From an uncultured Peptococcaceae bacterium (GTDB lineage: Bacteria; Bacillota; Desulfotomaculia; Desulfotomaculales; Desulfallaceae), in assembly GCA_913064925.1 (NCBI GenBank), contig CAJYBN010000024.1, positions 1 through 20,995 of the forward strand: a DNA stretch of 20,995 nt, read 5' to 3'. Numbering within the stretch: the stretch's first letter is position 1; each line of letters begins with the position of its first letter. The translations under genes and the position numbers were made by a program. The notes under the pieces are model-generated. The model did no database searches. It was not told the DNA's origin and saw nothing but the letters and a program-made list of their open reading frames with translations. Below, in pieces: positions 7,105 through 14,696 of this stretch.

Positions 7105-8310
7105 TCAGAAACTATTATTAAACCGAACAAAGAAAGTGGTTCCCTCCTTTCCGGTGGTAAATTCGATGGTGGCGTTGTGCCGGGCGGCAATACCGTAACA
7201 CACCGTCAATCCCAGCCCCGTCCCGTTATCTTTGGTGGTGAAAAAGGGGTCTTGTATCTTATCCTGTATCCCGGGTTCAATTCCCTTTCCTTGGTCCCGT
7301 ACCGCCAGCACGGTGGTTTCCCCTTCCGTCCAGGTTTTTATGGTTAGCACACCTCCCGGGGACATGGCTTCCAATCCGTTGCGCACGAGGTTTAAGACCA
7401 ATTGGCGTATCTCTTTTTCATCCAGTAGTAGATTGGAGACTGGGCTCAGTTCCAGTTTTATATATTTGCCGGATGCCAGGGCATCGGCCTGGAGCAAAGG
7501 AAATAGTGCCTTGATAATGTCGTTTAAATAATGCGGTTTTAATTCCATAGTTTTGTTTTTGGTTAAATTTAAAAATTCTTCCACTATGTCGATGGTTCTG
7601 TCCAGTTCTTCTATCATCAACTTGAAATAATCCTTATACCGGGCGCATTCCTCTTTTTGACTCAGCATTTGCAGGAAGCCGCGCACGGTGGTCACAGGGT
7701 TCCTGATTTCGTGGGCGATGCCGGCCGCCATCTCTCCCACCAGGAACAGCCTTTCCAGCCTGACCATTTCTCTAGTTACTTTTTCATGCTCGGTAATGTC
7801 TTTAATGGCGCTTAAAATGCACCGTTCGCCGTCTATTTCAATTAAGTCGGTGGATATCAGGCCGGTACGCAAATCGCCGGATTTTGCCCGGTATTGAATT
7901 TTTTCGTTGCGGGTTAATCCATGCGCTAATATTAATATGTTATGTATTTTTTGGTGTTCTTCCCGGCTTATCAAGTTTAACTCTACAGGGGTGCGGCCGA
8001 TTACTTCTTCCCGCCTGAACCCCATGTGCTCCAACCAGCTTTCATTAACGTCTATGTAACGCCAATCAGCGAACTTTTTAATGGACATCAAGATTGGGTT
8101 AGCGTGAAAAGCTTTGTAAAAACGTTCTTCCGATAGCCGCAGCGCTTCTTCTACCTGTTTTCGCTCTTTGATTTCCCGCTGCAGGCGGTCGTCGGCAGCC
8201 AGTTCCGCGCTGGTTTCCGGCGGTTGCTTATTGGCCGGCATACGCGGTAAATCTGCCGTTTTGCTAATTAACTTTTCTTTGTTTTGGCAATGGTTTTTCA
8301 AAGAAACCAC
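7105..8310 (-). CDS. PAS-domain sensor histidine kinase (sporulation-kinase type)
   Basis: A cytosolic orphan kinase of 401 aa with no membrane span. Residues 30-60 are a charged coiled coil, 60-175 a PAS sensor domain (SEERFYKAFHANPILMSI... VIGRTPVEL... ILSAIKDITE), 185-250 the HisKA dimerisation domain with phospho-acceptor H200 (AAGIAHEIRNP), and 295-400 the HATPase_c domain with N box (N307, N311), G1 DQGKGI (339-344), F box PFFTTK and G2 GTGLGL (363-368). This layout is that of KinA/KinE-like kinases feeding the Spo0 phosphorelay; no response regulator gene is adjacent. The start is uncertain: GTG at 8310 lacks a spaced ribosome site, whereas TTG at 8301 has AGGGTGG 5 nt ahead; the next ATG at 8241 has none. 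Confidence 0.9.
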   Translation of the reverse strand: MVSLKNHCQNKEKLISKTADLPRMPANKQPPETSAELAADDRLQREIKERKQVEEALRLSEERFYKAFHANPILMSIKKFADWRYIDVNESWLEHMGFRREEVIGRTPVELNLISREEHQKIHNILILAHGLTRNEKIQYRAKSGDLRTGLISTDLIEIDGERCILSAIKDITEHEKVTREMVRLERLFLVGEMAAGIAHEIRNPVTTVRGFLQMLSQKEECARYKDYFKLMIEELDRTIDIVEEFLNLTKNKTMELKPHYLNDIIKALFPLLQADALASGKYIKLELSPVSNLLLDEKEIRQLVLNLVRNGLEAMSPGGVLTIKTWTEGETTVLAVRDQGKGIEPGIQDKIQDPFFTTKDNGTGLGLTVCYGIAARHNATIEFTTGKEGTTFFVRFNNSF

Positions 8311-8458
8311 CCTGTATTGGTTTGCCTATAATTTATAAATTAAATACTGCGGCTGGAATAATTATCCTGCATACTTGTAATAGTTTTGTCTCAAATAATA
8401 CAATTTTATCATTGTTCGTCGTATTAACCGGCGGGCAGCGGCGCGGCGCAGGGGTCAA

Positions 8459-8493
8459 TAAAAAAAAGGGCCGGAATTGCTTTTTCGGCCCTT
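8459..8493 (-). terminator. Intrinsic terminator of the fusA2-type gene
   Basis: On the minus strand AAGGGCCG (8493-8486) pairs with CGGCCCTT (8473-8466) around a 12-nt loop and is followed by a run of eight T's. It lies 10 bp past the stop codon. Confidence 0.9.
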
Positions 8494-8502
8494 GCAACAA
8501 AT

Positions 8503-10524
8503 TTATTTTTCCGCTTCGGACTCAGCCTTAGCTTTTTTGATGATCTCCTCGGCCAGCTTGGCCGGCACTTCTTCGTAATCGTAAAATTCCATCTTAAACT
8601 GGCCGCGGCCCTGGGTCATGGATTTTAAGTCGTTGGCGTATTTAAACATTTCGGATTGAGGCACGTGCGCCTTTATAGTGGTGCCGTCTTCGCCTTGCTC
8701 CGTACCCAAAACACGGCCGCGTTTGGTGTTCAAATCGCTGATTATGTCGCCCATAAACTCGTCCGGGACGGTTATCTCCACGTACATAATGGGTTCCAGC
8801 AGGACTGGCTTTGCCTGCGGGATGCCTTTTTTGAAGGCCAAAGTGGCGGCAATTTTGAAGGCCATCTCCGACGAGTCCACGCTGTGGTAAGAGCCGTCAT
8901 ACAAAGTGGCTTTCAGGCCCACGGTGGGGTAGCCGGCCAAAACGCCTTCCGTCATGGCCTCGCGCAGTCCCTTTTCCACGGCCGGGAAATAGTTGCGCGG
9001 CACGGCGCCGCCGAAAACTTCCTCGTGGAATTCAAATTCGCCGTCAGGCAGGGGCTCGAAGCGGATCCACACGTGGCCGTACTGGCCGCGACCGCCGGTC
9101 TGTTTTTTGTGCTTGCCTTCTACTTCCACTTTACTGCGAATGGTTTCCCGGTACGGGACCTTGGGTTCCTGGACTTCCACGTCAACGCCGTAACGCCGTT
9201 TCAGATTGTTGATCATGATATTGACGTGGGCTTCGCCCATGCCCGTCAACAGGGTTTGCTTGGTAACGGTGTTCTTTTCCACGCGCAGGGACGGGTCTTC
9301 TTCCAGCAGCTTGCTGACCGCGTCGCCCAGCTTATCTTCGTCGTTCTTGCTCTTGGGAACGATGGCTACGGTGTAGTTGGGCGCCGGGAAGTCAATGCCT
9401 TCCAGCTGTACCTTGTTGTCTTTGTCGCACAGCGTGTCTCCGGAAGCCGTTTCCGCCAGCTTGACTACTACCGCCATGTCGCCGCACGGCACCTGCGAAG
9501 TTTGCTCTGACTGCTTGCCCCTTACGAAAAGTACCTGGCCCACCTTTTCCATTTTGTCCTTGTTGGGGTTGAATACTTGAGAATCGGCCTTAAAAGTGCC
9601 CCGGAACACCCGGAAAAAGTTCATCCGGCCAACGTAGGGGTCGGCCATGGTTTTAAACACCAGGGCAACCAAGGGCCCCTCTTCGCATGACGGAACAGGC
9701 GTGTACCGGGACAAAAAGTCCGTCAGGTTGGTCACGGCCATATTTTTAATGGCCGAACCGCACAATACGGGTATCACCTTGGCATCGGCTATGCTTTGCC
9801 CCAGGCCGGTTTTAATGTCCTCGGGGGTAAGTTCTTCCCCTTCCAGGTACTTCATGGTGAGGTCGTCGTTTCCTTCCGCGGCGCCCTCGATTATTTTTTC
9901 GCGGTATTCTTCCAGTTGACCTTTCAATTCGTCCGGTACGGGGATTTCCCTGGGTTTGCCGTCGCTGCCGAACTCGTAAGCCTTTTGTTCAATGACATCC
10001 ACAATCCCTTTATAATCAAGGCCTTCCCCGATGGGGAAATTGACGGGAACAAAATTGGCTTTGAATTGCGCGTTCAGCTCGTCGAGCAGCTTCTGGTAGC
10101 TGGCGTTTTCCCGGTCCATCTTGTTAATGAACACTAGCCGGGGCAGGTTGGCTTTTTGAGCGGTTTTCCAGATGATTTCATGCTGCACCTGGACACCGTC
10201 CACCGCTGAGAATACAAACAGGCAGGAGTCCACTACCCGCAGGGCGCCGTTGACTTCGCCTATAAAATCGGAAAAGCCGGGGGTATCCAGCAAGTTTAAT
10301 TTAACGCTATTGGTTTCCACCGGTACCAGGCTGGTATGCACAGTGGACTGGCGCTGTGCTTCTTCGGGATGGTAGTCGGCTACGGTGGTACCATCCTCCA
10401 CGCGCCCCATGCGATTTATTACGCCGGTGTTGAAAAGCATTGCCTCCACAAGAGATGTTTTCCCGACACCACCGTGGCCCACAACGCCTATGTTGCGAAT
10501 TTGCTCGGTATTGTAATTCTTCAA
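8503..10524 (-). CDS. fusA2: Elongation factor G paralogue (EF-G2/FusA2 type)
   Basis: A ribosomal translocase-like GTPase of 673 aa; canonical EF-G is about 690-700. It starts with TTG at 10524, 8 nt after GGAGG. The G domain has a P-loop GHGGVGKT (16-23), DTPG (80-83) and NKMD (134-137). Domains II-V follow, including the domain IV block GRGQYGHVWIRFEPLPDG and domain V MGDIISDLNTKRGRVLG. The signature of housekeeping EF-G (AHIDAGKTT, and RGITI in switch I) is absent; here the P-loop is GHGGVGKTS and switch I reads ADYHPEEAQRQSTVHTS. These are traits of the second EF-G class found in many Firmicutes, thermophiles and Thermus. It stands alone rather than in the str operon (no rpsL, rpsG or tuf nearby). 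The exact role of this class is poorly settled. Confidence 0.9.
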   Translation of the reverse strand: MKNYNTEQIRNIGVVGHGGVGKTSLVEAMLFNTGVINRMGRVEDGTTVADYHPEEAQRQSTVHTSLVPVETNSVKLNLLDTPGFSDFIGEVNGALRVVDSCLFVFSAVDGVQVQHEIIWKTAQKANLPRLVFINKMDRENASYQKLLDELNAQFKANFVPVNFPIGEGLDYKGIVDVIEQKAYEFGSDGKPREIPVPDELKGQLEEYREKIIEGAAEGNDDLTMKYLEGEELTPEDIKTGLGQSIADAKVIPVLCGSAIKNMAVTNLTDFLSRYTPVPSCEEGPLVALVFKTMADPYVGRMNFFRVFRGTFKADSQVFNPNKDKMEKVGQVLFVRGKQSEQTSQVPCGDMAVVVKLAETASGDTLCDKDNKVQLEGIDFPAPNYTVAIVPKSKNDEDKLGDAVSKLLEEDPSLRVEKNTVTKQTLLTGMGEAHVNIMINNLKRRYGVDVEVQEPKVPYRETIRSKVEVEGKHKKQTGGRGQYGHVWIRFEPLPDGEFEFHEEVFGGAVPRNYFPAVEKGLREAMTEGVLAGYPTVGLKATLYDGSYHSVDSSEMAFKIAATLAFKKGIPQAKPVLLEPIMYVEITVPDEFMGDIISDLNTKRGRVLGTEQGEDGTTIKAHVPQSEMFKYANDLKSMTQGRGQFKMEFYDYEEVPAKLAEEIIKKAKAESEAEK

Positions 10525-10610
10525 ACCGCTTGCCTCCTTTGTAAATAATGGTATCCACAGATTCTTTTTTTTATACAGTTGGCCATAATTACCCAGTAAA
10601 GGGTTTAGAC

Positions 10611-10632
10611 ATAAAAATAGCCCTCTAGGGCT
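10611..10632 (-). promoter_or_regulatory. Hairpin with U-rich tail in the fusA2 leader, possible attenuator
   Basis: On the minus strand AGCCC-TAGA-GGGCT (10632-10619) is followed by ATTTTTAT. It lies about 90-110 nt ahead of the fusA2 start. A GGGGG run just before it could pair with an upstream CCCC (10657-10660 region) as an alternative fold. The 10525-10811 gap otherwise shows no ORF worth calling; its spoVB-proximal end holds the SigE-like site. Confidence 0.35.
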
Positions 10633-10754
10633 CTCCCCCTGCCGCAGCGAACGAAAAGGGGTTACGGCTTAACTTTGTTTACTTCTACACCCTTATTGCA
10701 AAATCCTTGTGCCAAATTGTTGTTATTAAAAAATTTTCACAACCATCCTTCCTT

Positions 10755-10783
10755 TCATAGACCGCGTTATTTGCACATAAACA
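10755..10783 (+). promoter_or_regulatory. SigE-like promoter of spoVB
   Basis: TCATAGA (10755-10761) and CATAAACA (10776-10783) are 14 bp apart and resemble the mother-cell SigE consensus (KMATATT, 14-15 bp, CATACAMT), about 28 bp before the start codon. B. subtilis spoVB is a SigE gene, which fits. The -35 match is only 5 of 7. Confidence 0.4.
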
Positions 10784-10811
10784 TATCTTAGCCGGAAAAG
10801 GGTGGTAATTT

Positions 10812-12371
10812 ATGGCGGTTGGATATTCCTTTTTGCACGGGGCGCTGGTACTGCTTATGGCCGGGCTGGTGACCCGTATTTTGGGGTTTTTCTACCAGAT
10901 GGCCATGATTCGGTTAATCGGGCCTGAGGGCGTAGGGTTGTTCAACATGGTGTTCCCGGTTTATATCATGGTGCTGGTGCTGGCCACCGCCGGAATCCCG
11001 CTGGCCGTAGCCAAGTTGGTGGCGGAGGAAGTGGCCGGGAATAACTTGCCAGGTGCATACGGCATACTGGTTCAATCCATTTTCGTTCTCGTTTTAACCA
11101 GCCTTTTTTGCACCTGTTTACTGGTGTGCGGCGTGCCCTTGTTGAAGAGTTGCGTCTTTCCCAACCCCAAGGTCTATTATTGTTTCGTCGGCCTTATCCC
11201 AGGTATTGTAATCGTCTCCCTGTGCTCGGCTTTTCGCGGCTTTTTCCAGGGCCTGCAGCAAATGACGCCTACCGCCGTGACGCAGACCGTGGAGCAGCTG
11301 GTGCGGGTAGTGGCGGGGCTGAGCATAGCTTGTCTGCTGCTTCCCCGCGGCATTGAGTACGCGGCGGTGGGACTCTCCCTGGGAGTTGTGCTGGGCGAGC
11401 TGTCCGGTTTTTTGCTCATGCTGCGTATTTTTTTCAAGCACAGGACGGCGGCGGTAGGAACCGCGGTGCGGCGTTTCCCTGACTTGGGGCTGCGGCAGTT
11501 TTTAAGCCGGGCGTACGGCCTGGCGGTGCCGGTTACGCTGACCAGGTTTGTGGCCACGGCCTTGATGTCGGTACAAGCCGTGCTGATACCACTAAGGCTG
11601 CATGTTTCAGGGTTATCAATATCTCAAGCCACCAGCGTTTACGGGCAGTTCGTGGGCATTGCCGAAACGCTGCTGTTTATCCCCGGCGTGTTGACCATGG
11701 CGCTGGCCACAGCGCTGGTTCCCGCCATATCCGACGCTATGGCGCTGCGAAACCTGCGCCTTGTAAGAGAGCGTGTTTACGACGCCGTGCGCTTGACCAT
11801 CCAGGTGGGAATGCCTGCCGCGTTTATTTTTCTCATTCTGGCGGACGAGCTTTGCGGTGTTTTGTTCAGGTACCCCGAAGCAGGAGTCAGCTTGCGTATT
11901 ATGGCCCTGGCCGGGCCGTTTTTGTACCTGCAGCAAACTACCACTGGTATTATGCAGGGTATGGGCAGAGCGGACATACCGTTCAAGAACCTGGTAATAT
12001 CTTCGGCGGTAAGCCTTACCGGCATATATTACCTCACGGCGGTACCCCTGCTGGCCGTGAAGGGGACTGCCCTGGCGGTGGCACTGGGTTTTGTGGTTAT
12101 GTCGCTGTTAAACTTGCAGGACCTGCACAGGCTGACGGGTTTTTACCCCGGCCTGCGGGAGCACGTCCTCAAGCCGCTGCTGTCGGTTTTATGCATGTCG
12201 TTGCTGATGCTGTACCTCAGGGGCGCCTTGCAGTCGCGCGGCCTGGACGAGGGTGCGGTTTTGTTCGTTACCCTGCTGGCCGGCGGGCTGACTTACTTGG
12301 CGTGCATGTTGCTGAGCGGAGGGTTCAACGAGGAAGACAAGGTTAAATTTAAGGCTATATTCCGCTTATAG
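10812..12371 (+). CDS. spoVB: Stage V sporulation protein B, MOP-family flippase
   Basis: A polytopic membrane protein of 519 aa in the polysaccharide-exporter (PST) branch of the MOP flippase superfamily. The start is ATG at 10812 behind AAAGGGTGG. The N terminus (LVLLMAGLVTRILGFFYQMAMIRLIGPEGVGLFNMVFPVY) is typical of SpoVB/YtgP proteins, and about 13-14 hydrophobic spans follow to the end. SpoVB is needed for spore cortex formation in B. subtilis and is related to lipid II flippases. The length matches the family. It is the only plus-strand gene between fusA2 and the preQ0 operon, and its last 6 bp overlap the end of surE on the opposite strand. YtgP/MurJ-like paralogues are the alternative name, but the N-terminal pattern favours SpoVB. 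Confidence 0.9.
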   Translation: MAVGYSFLHGALVLLMAGLVTRILGFFYQMAMIRLIGPEGVGLFNMVFPVYIMVLVLATAGIPLAVAKLVAEEVAGNNLPGAYGILVQSIFVLVLTSLFCTCLLVCGVPLLKSCVFPNPKVYYCFVGLIPGIVIVSLCSAFRGFFQGLQQMTPTAVTQTVEQLVRVVAGLSIACLLLPRGIEYAAVGLSLGVVLGELSGFLLMLRIFFKHRTAAVGTAVRRFPDLGLRQFLSRAYGLAVPVTLTRFVATALMSVQAVLIPLRLHVSGLSISQATSVYGQFVGIAETLLFIPGVLTMALATALVPAISDAMALRNLRLVRERVYDAVRLTIQVGMPAAFIFLILADELCGVLFRYPEAGVSLRIMALAGPFLYLQQTTTGIMQGMGRADIPFKNLVISSAVSLTGIYYLTAVPLLAVKGTALAVALGFVVMSLLNLQDLHRLTGFYPGLREHVLKPLLSVLCMSLLMLYLRGALQSRGLDEGAVLFVTLLAGGLTYLACMLLSGGFNEEDKVKFKAIFRL

Positions 12372-13139
12372 GCAATTTTCCAGTTTAGGCACCAGCGCTT
12401 GCATTTTGTCGATGTTTTTATAGTCTGTAAGGTCAAAGTGCAGCGGCGTTATGGAAATATAATTTTTTTTGACGGCCTCAACGTCGGTGCTAACTTCCGC
12501 CGCCGGGTTTTCCGGCACTGAATCTTCCGGCTCGCCCGCCATCCAATAATAAGGGCGACCCCGCGGGTCTACCCGCTTGTGAACAATGTTCACGTATCGG
12601 CGGTTGGCCAGGCGTGTGACTTTTACTCCGACGGGTTTGCCCGGCGGCACGTTTACGTTGATCACTGTTTTCACGGGCGCGTTTTTTACGAGAAGAGGTA
12701 TCAAACGGGCAGCAAACGAGGCGGCATACGTGAAGTCGTCGTGTTCGTATGTTGCCAGCGATATGGCCAGCGAGGGAAAACCGTTTATCATTCCCTCGAT
12801 GGCGGCGGATACGGTCCCAGAATATATTACGTCCGTACCCAGGTTAGGCCCTTGGTTGATGCCGGAGACGACGATGTCCGGCATGGCCGGCAGCAGGGCT
12901 TCAACGGCCAGCTTTACGCAGTCGGCCGGCGTCCCGTTGACGGACCAGCCGCTGCTGCCGTCCGGGTAGCGCACTTCCTTGAGCCGCAGCGGCTTGTGCA
13001 CCGTTATCCCGTGGCCGATGCCGCTCCTTTCCCTTTCCGGCGCCACCACGTATATTTCCCCCAGAGGGGCTAACGCCTGCCGCAGCACGTTGAGACCGGT
13101 GGCTTGAATACCGTCGTCGTTGCTCAGTAATATAAGCAT
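12366..13139 (-). CDS. surE: 5'/3'-nucleotidase SurE
   Basis: A metal-dependent nucleoside monophosphate phosphatase of 257 aa, starting with ATG at 13139 behind GGGGGACG. The N terminus MLILLSNDDGIQATG carries the metal-binding Asp pair (D8, D9). ERSGIGHGITVHKPL gives the Ser of the metal site, and GINQGPNLGTDVIYSGTVSAA the conserved Asn and the active-site loop. Length and order match SurE. It is the last gene of the minus-strand operon, 18 bp after the YpmA-family gene. Its stop codon overlaps the convergent spoVB stop, so there is no room for a dedicated terminator between them. SurE proteins act in stress survival and nucleotide salvage; a link to the preQ0 genes upstream is only positional. 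Confidence 0.93.
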   Translation of the reverse strand: MLILLSNDDGIQATGLNVLRQALAPLGEIYVVAPERERSGIGHGITVHKPLRLKEVRYPDGSSGWSVNGTPADCVKLAVEALLPAMPDIVVSGINQGPNLGTDVIYSGTVSAAIEGMINGFPSLAISLATYEHDDFTYAASFAARLIPLLVKNAPVKTVINVNVPPGKPVGVKVTRLANRRYVNIVHKRVDPRGRPYYWMAGEPEDSVPENPAAEVSTDVEAVKKNYISITPLHFDLTDYKNIDKMQALVPKLENCL

Positions 13140-13157
13140 TACCGTCCCCCGCTGTGG

Positions 13158-13343
13158 CTAAAACTCGTATATGGATATGGTCATCTTATTATCCGTACTG
13201 CTTTTCGTCAAGCCGAACATGATTCTTTTGTCCTTTAAGTTCTTGTTGAGAAAATCTATCACTTTATACATGTCTTCATACATTTTAAAGGATTTGTAAG
13301 CAAGCAGTTCCAACTTTCCCTGTGCGGACTCCCCGTTGACCAA
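13158..13343 (-). CDS. YpmA-family (DUF4264) small protein
   Basis: A 61-aa soluble protein. It starts with TTG at 13343, well spaced from a GGGAGGGG ribosome site. The pattern LELLAYKSFKMYEDMYKVIDFLNKNLKDKRIMFGL followed by KMTISIYEF resembles B. subtilis YpmA (DUF4264, PF14084), a short alpha/beta protein of unknown function widespread in spore formers. It is 15 bp after folE and 18 bp before surE, in the same operon. The family match is from memory of YpmA and not from an alignment. Confidence 0.75.
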   Translation of the reverse strand: MVNGESAQGKLELLAYKSFKMYEDMYKVIDFLNKNLKDKRIMFGLTKSSTDNKMTISIYEF

Positions 13344-13358
13344 AGAAATCCCCTCCCG

Positions 13359-13919
13359 TCATTTTCTTATTAGTGCAAACGCCTCCGCCCTGGTGGCTTC
13401 ACTGCGCTCAAACTGTCCCCGGACCGCGGAGGTTACGGTCTTGGAGCCGGGCTTGCGCACGCCGCGCAGCGTCATGCACATGTGCTCGGCCTCGATAACC
13501 ACCAGTACTCCGTGGGGGTTCAACTTCTTCATAATGGTGTTGGCGATCTGGGTGGTGAGCCTTTCCTGCAGCTGCGGCCTTTTGCAGAAAGCCTCAACAA
13601 CCCGGGCTAGTTTGGACAGCCCGGTCACCTTGCCCTTGCGGGGAATGTAGGCTACGTGCGCGTGCCCGTAAAAAGGCAGCAGGTGGTGTTCGCATATGGA
13701 GTAAAAGGGAATGTCTTTAACCAGTACCATTTCCTCGTGTTCTTCGGTAAACAACGTTTGCAGGTGGCTTTCCGGGTCTTCCCAGAGCCCGCAAAAAATT
13801 TCACTGTACATGCGGGCAACCCGGGCCGGCGTTTCTCTTAGCCCCTCCCTTTGCGGGTCCTCGCCTATGGCTTCCAGAATCATGCATACGGCGGCTTTAA
13901 TTTTTTCGGTGTCAATCAT
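13359..13919 (-). CDS. folE: GTP cyclohydrolase I
   Basis: Converts GTP to 7,8-dihydroneopterin triphosphate, the first step of both folate and preQ0 synthesis. It is 186 aa from the ATG at 13919; a GTG at 13940 in the same frame lies in an 18-bp repeat and has no ribosome site, whereas AGGGAG precedes the ATG. Zinc ligands are visible in SICEHHLLPFYGHAHV (C76, H79) and AEHMCMTLRGV (C near 148), with the substrate-binding GKVTGLSKLARVVEAF and the C-terminal R-SEATRAEAFALI. Length is usual for the bacterial enzyme. Placed after queE and in the same orientation as queD and queC, it most likely supplies the preQ0 pathway; no other folate genes are visible nearby. Confidence 0.97.
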   Translation of the reverse strand: MIDTEKIKAAVCMILEAIGEDPQREGLRETPARVARMYSEIFCGLWEDPESHLQTLFTEEHEEMVLVKDIPFYSICEHHLLPFYGHAHVAYIPRKGKVTGLSKLARVVEAFCKRPQLQERLTTQIANTIMKKLNPHGVLVVIEAEHMCMTLRGVRKPGSKTVTSAVRGQFERSEATRAEAFALIRK

Positions 13920-13937
13920 TGTTATGTTACTCTCCCT

Positions 13938-13973
13938 CACTTACTATTATAAAAACACTTACTATTATAAAAA
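13938..13973. repeat. Perfect 18-bp tandem duplication between queE and folE
   Basis: Positions 13938-13955 and 13956-13973 are identical. On the minus strand each unit holds TTTTTATAATAG, so the queE stop codon and a TATAAT hexamer are duplicated just ahead of folE. Confidence 0.95.
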
Positions 13974-14696
13974 ATTCATGGCCATGTGTGTCTGTGGAAT
14001 TACACGCACGTCCGACAGGAACCGCAGAGCGTTTTCTTGCAGCTGCAGCAGAGTTTTATTCCCGGCGGGCCTCACGTTTCCCACTGCCGTAACGGGTTGT
14101 AAAATAAAAGGGATCCGCTTGTCCGTGGCGGCGATTATTTGGGCAGTTTCCATGATTTCCGCCGGGTCTGTATCCGAGGAGATGACGGTCTTGACCATTA
14201 GCCGCCGCTTGGCGGCCACGGAAATAAACCGCTTGTGTTCCGCCCAGGGTGTGGAACGGCCGGTATTGGCAAGCTTGACGTCCATGGATATGAAGTCTAC
14301 CAGATCGATTAATTCCTCTAAAGCCTCCGGCAAAGTGCCGTTTGTTTCCAGAAAAATTCCCCGGCGAGTGGCCGGCAGTTTTGGTATCAGCTCCAGCAAG
14401 ACATCGACATGCAGCAGCGGCTCGCCCCCCGTGATGCTGATGGAGTGGTGCAGCCAGGGTTTGTAGGCTTTTACCAGCCTGGCAACGTCCGCTGGGTCCA
14501 AGGGATTCGGCACATGGAAAAACTCCCGGCTGCCCGGCGTTTTTTCCACCCTGCACCAAGGTTCGGCATTTACGGGGGTGTCGCAGTAGCGGCAGGACCA
14601 GTTGCACCCGGCCAGCCGCAAGAAAATCTGCCGCTGTCCCACCAGGGGCCCTTCACCCTGCACGGAAGAAAAAATTTCGTTGCAGGTAACCTGCAA
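13965..14696 (-). CDS. queE: 7-carboxy-7-deazaguanine synthase (radical SAM)
   Basis: Radical SAM enzyme converting 6-carboxytetrahydropterin to 7-carboxy-7-deazaguanine. It is 243 aa from TTG at 14696, behind AGGGGGG, and the start directly follows the stop of the DUF366 gene (TAA then TTG). The iron-sulfur motif is CNWSCRYC (C31, C35, C38; the CX3CX2C radical SAM spacing). SVQGEGPLVGQRQIFLRLAG precedes it as in QueE. SITGGEPLLH and FLETNGTLP are the SAM-binding and GGE-like motifs. The substrate is made by QueD upstream and the product is used by QueC. Confidence 0.95.
   Translation of the reverse strand: MQVTCNEIFSSVQGEGPLVGQRQIFLRLAGCNWSCRYCDTPVNAEPWCRVEKTPGSREFFHVPNPLDPADVARLVKAYKPWLHHSISITGGEPLLHVDVLLELIPKLPATRRGIFLETNGTLPEALEELIDLVDFISMDVKLANTGRSTPWAEHKRFISVAAKRRLMVKTVISSDTDPAEIMETAQIIAATDKRIPFILQPVTAVGNVRPAGNKTLLQLQENALRFLSDVRVIPQTHMAMNFL

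Noticed and set aside
8656..9510. 284-codon plus-strand ORF opposite fusA2
   Set aside because: Antisense shadow of the EF-G paralogue; no domain and no ribosome site, while the minus frame has all GTPase motifs.
13920..13940. GTG start for folE at 13940
   Set aside because: No ribosome site lies ahead, it falls in the 18-bp repeat, and the ATG at 13919 has AGGGAG upstream and gives the usual length.
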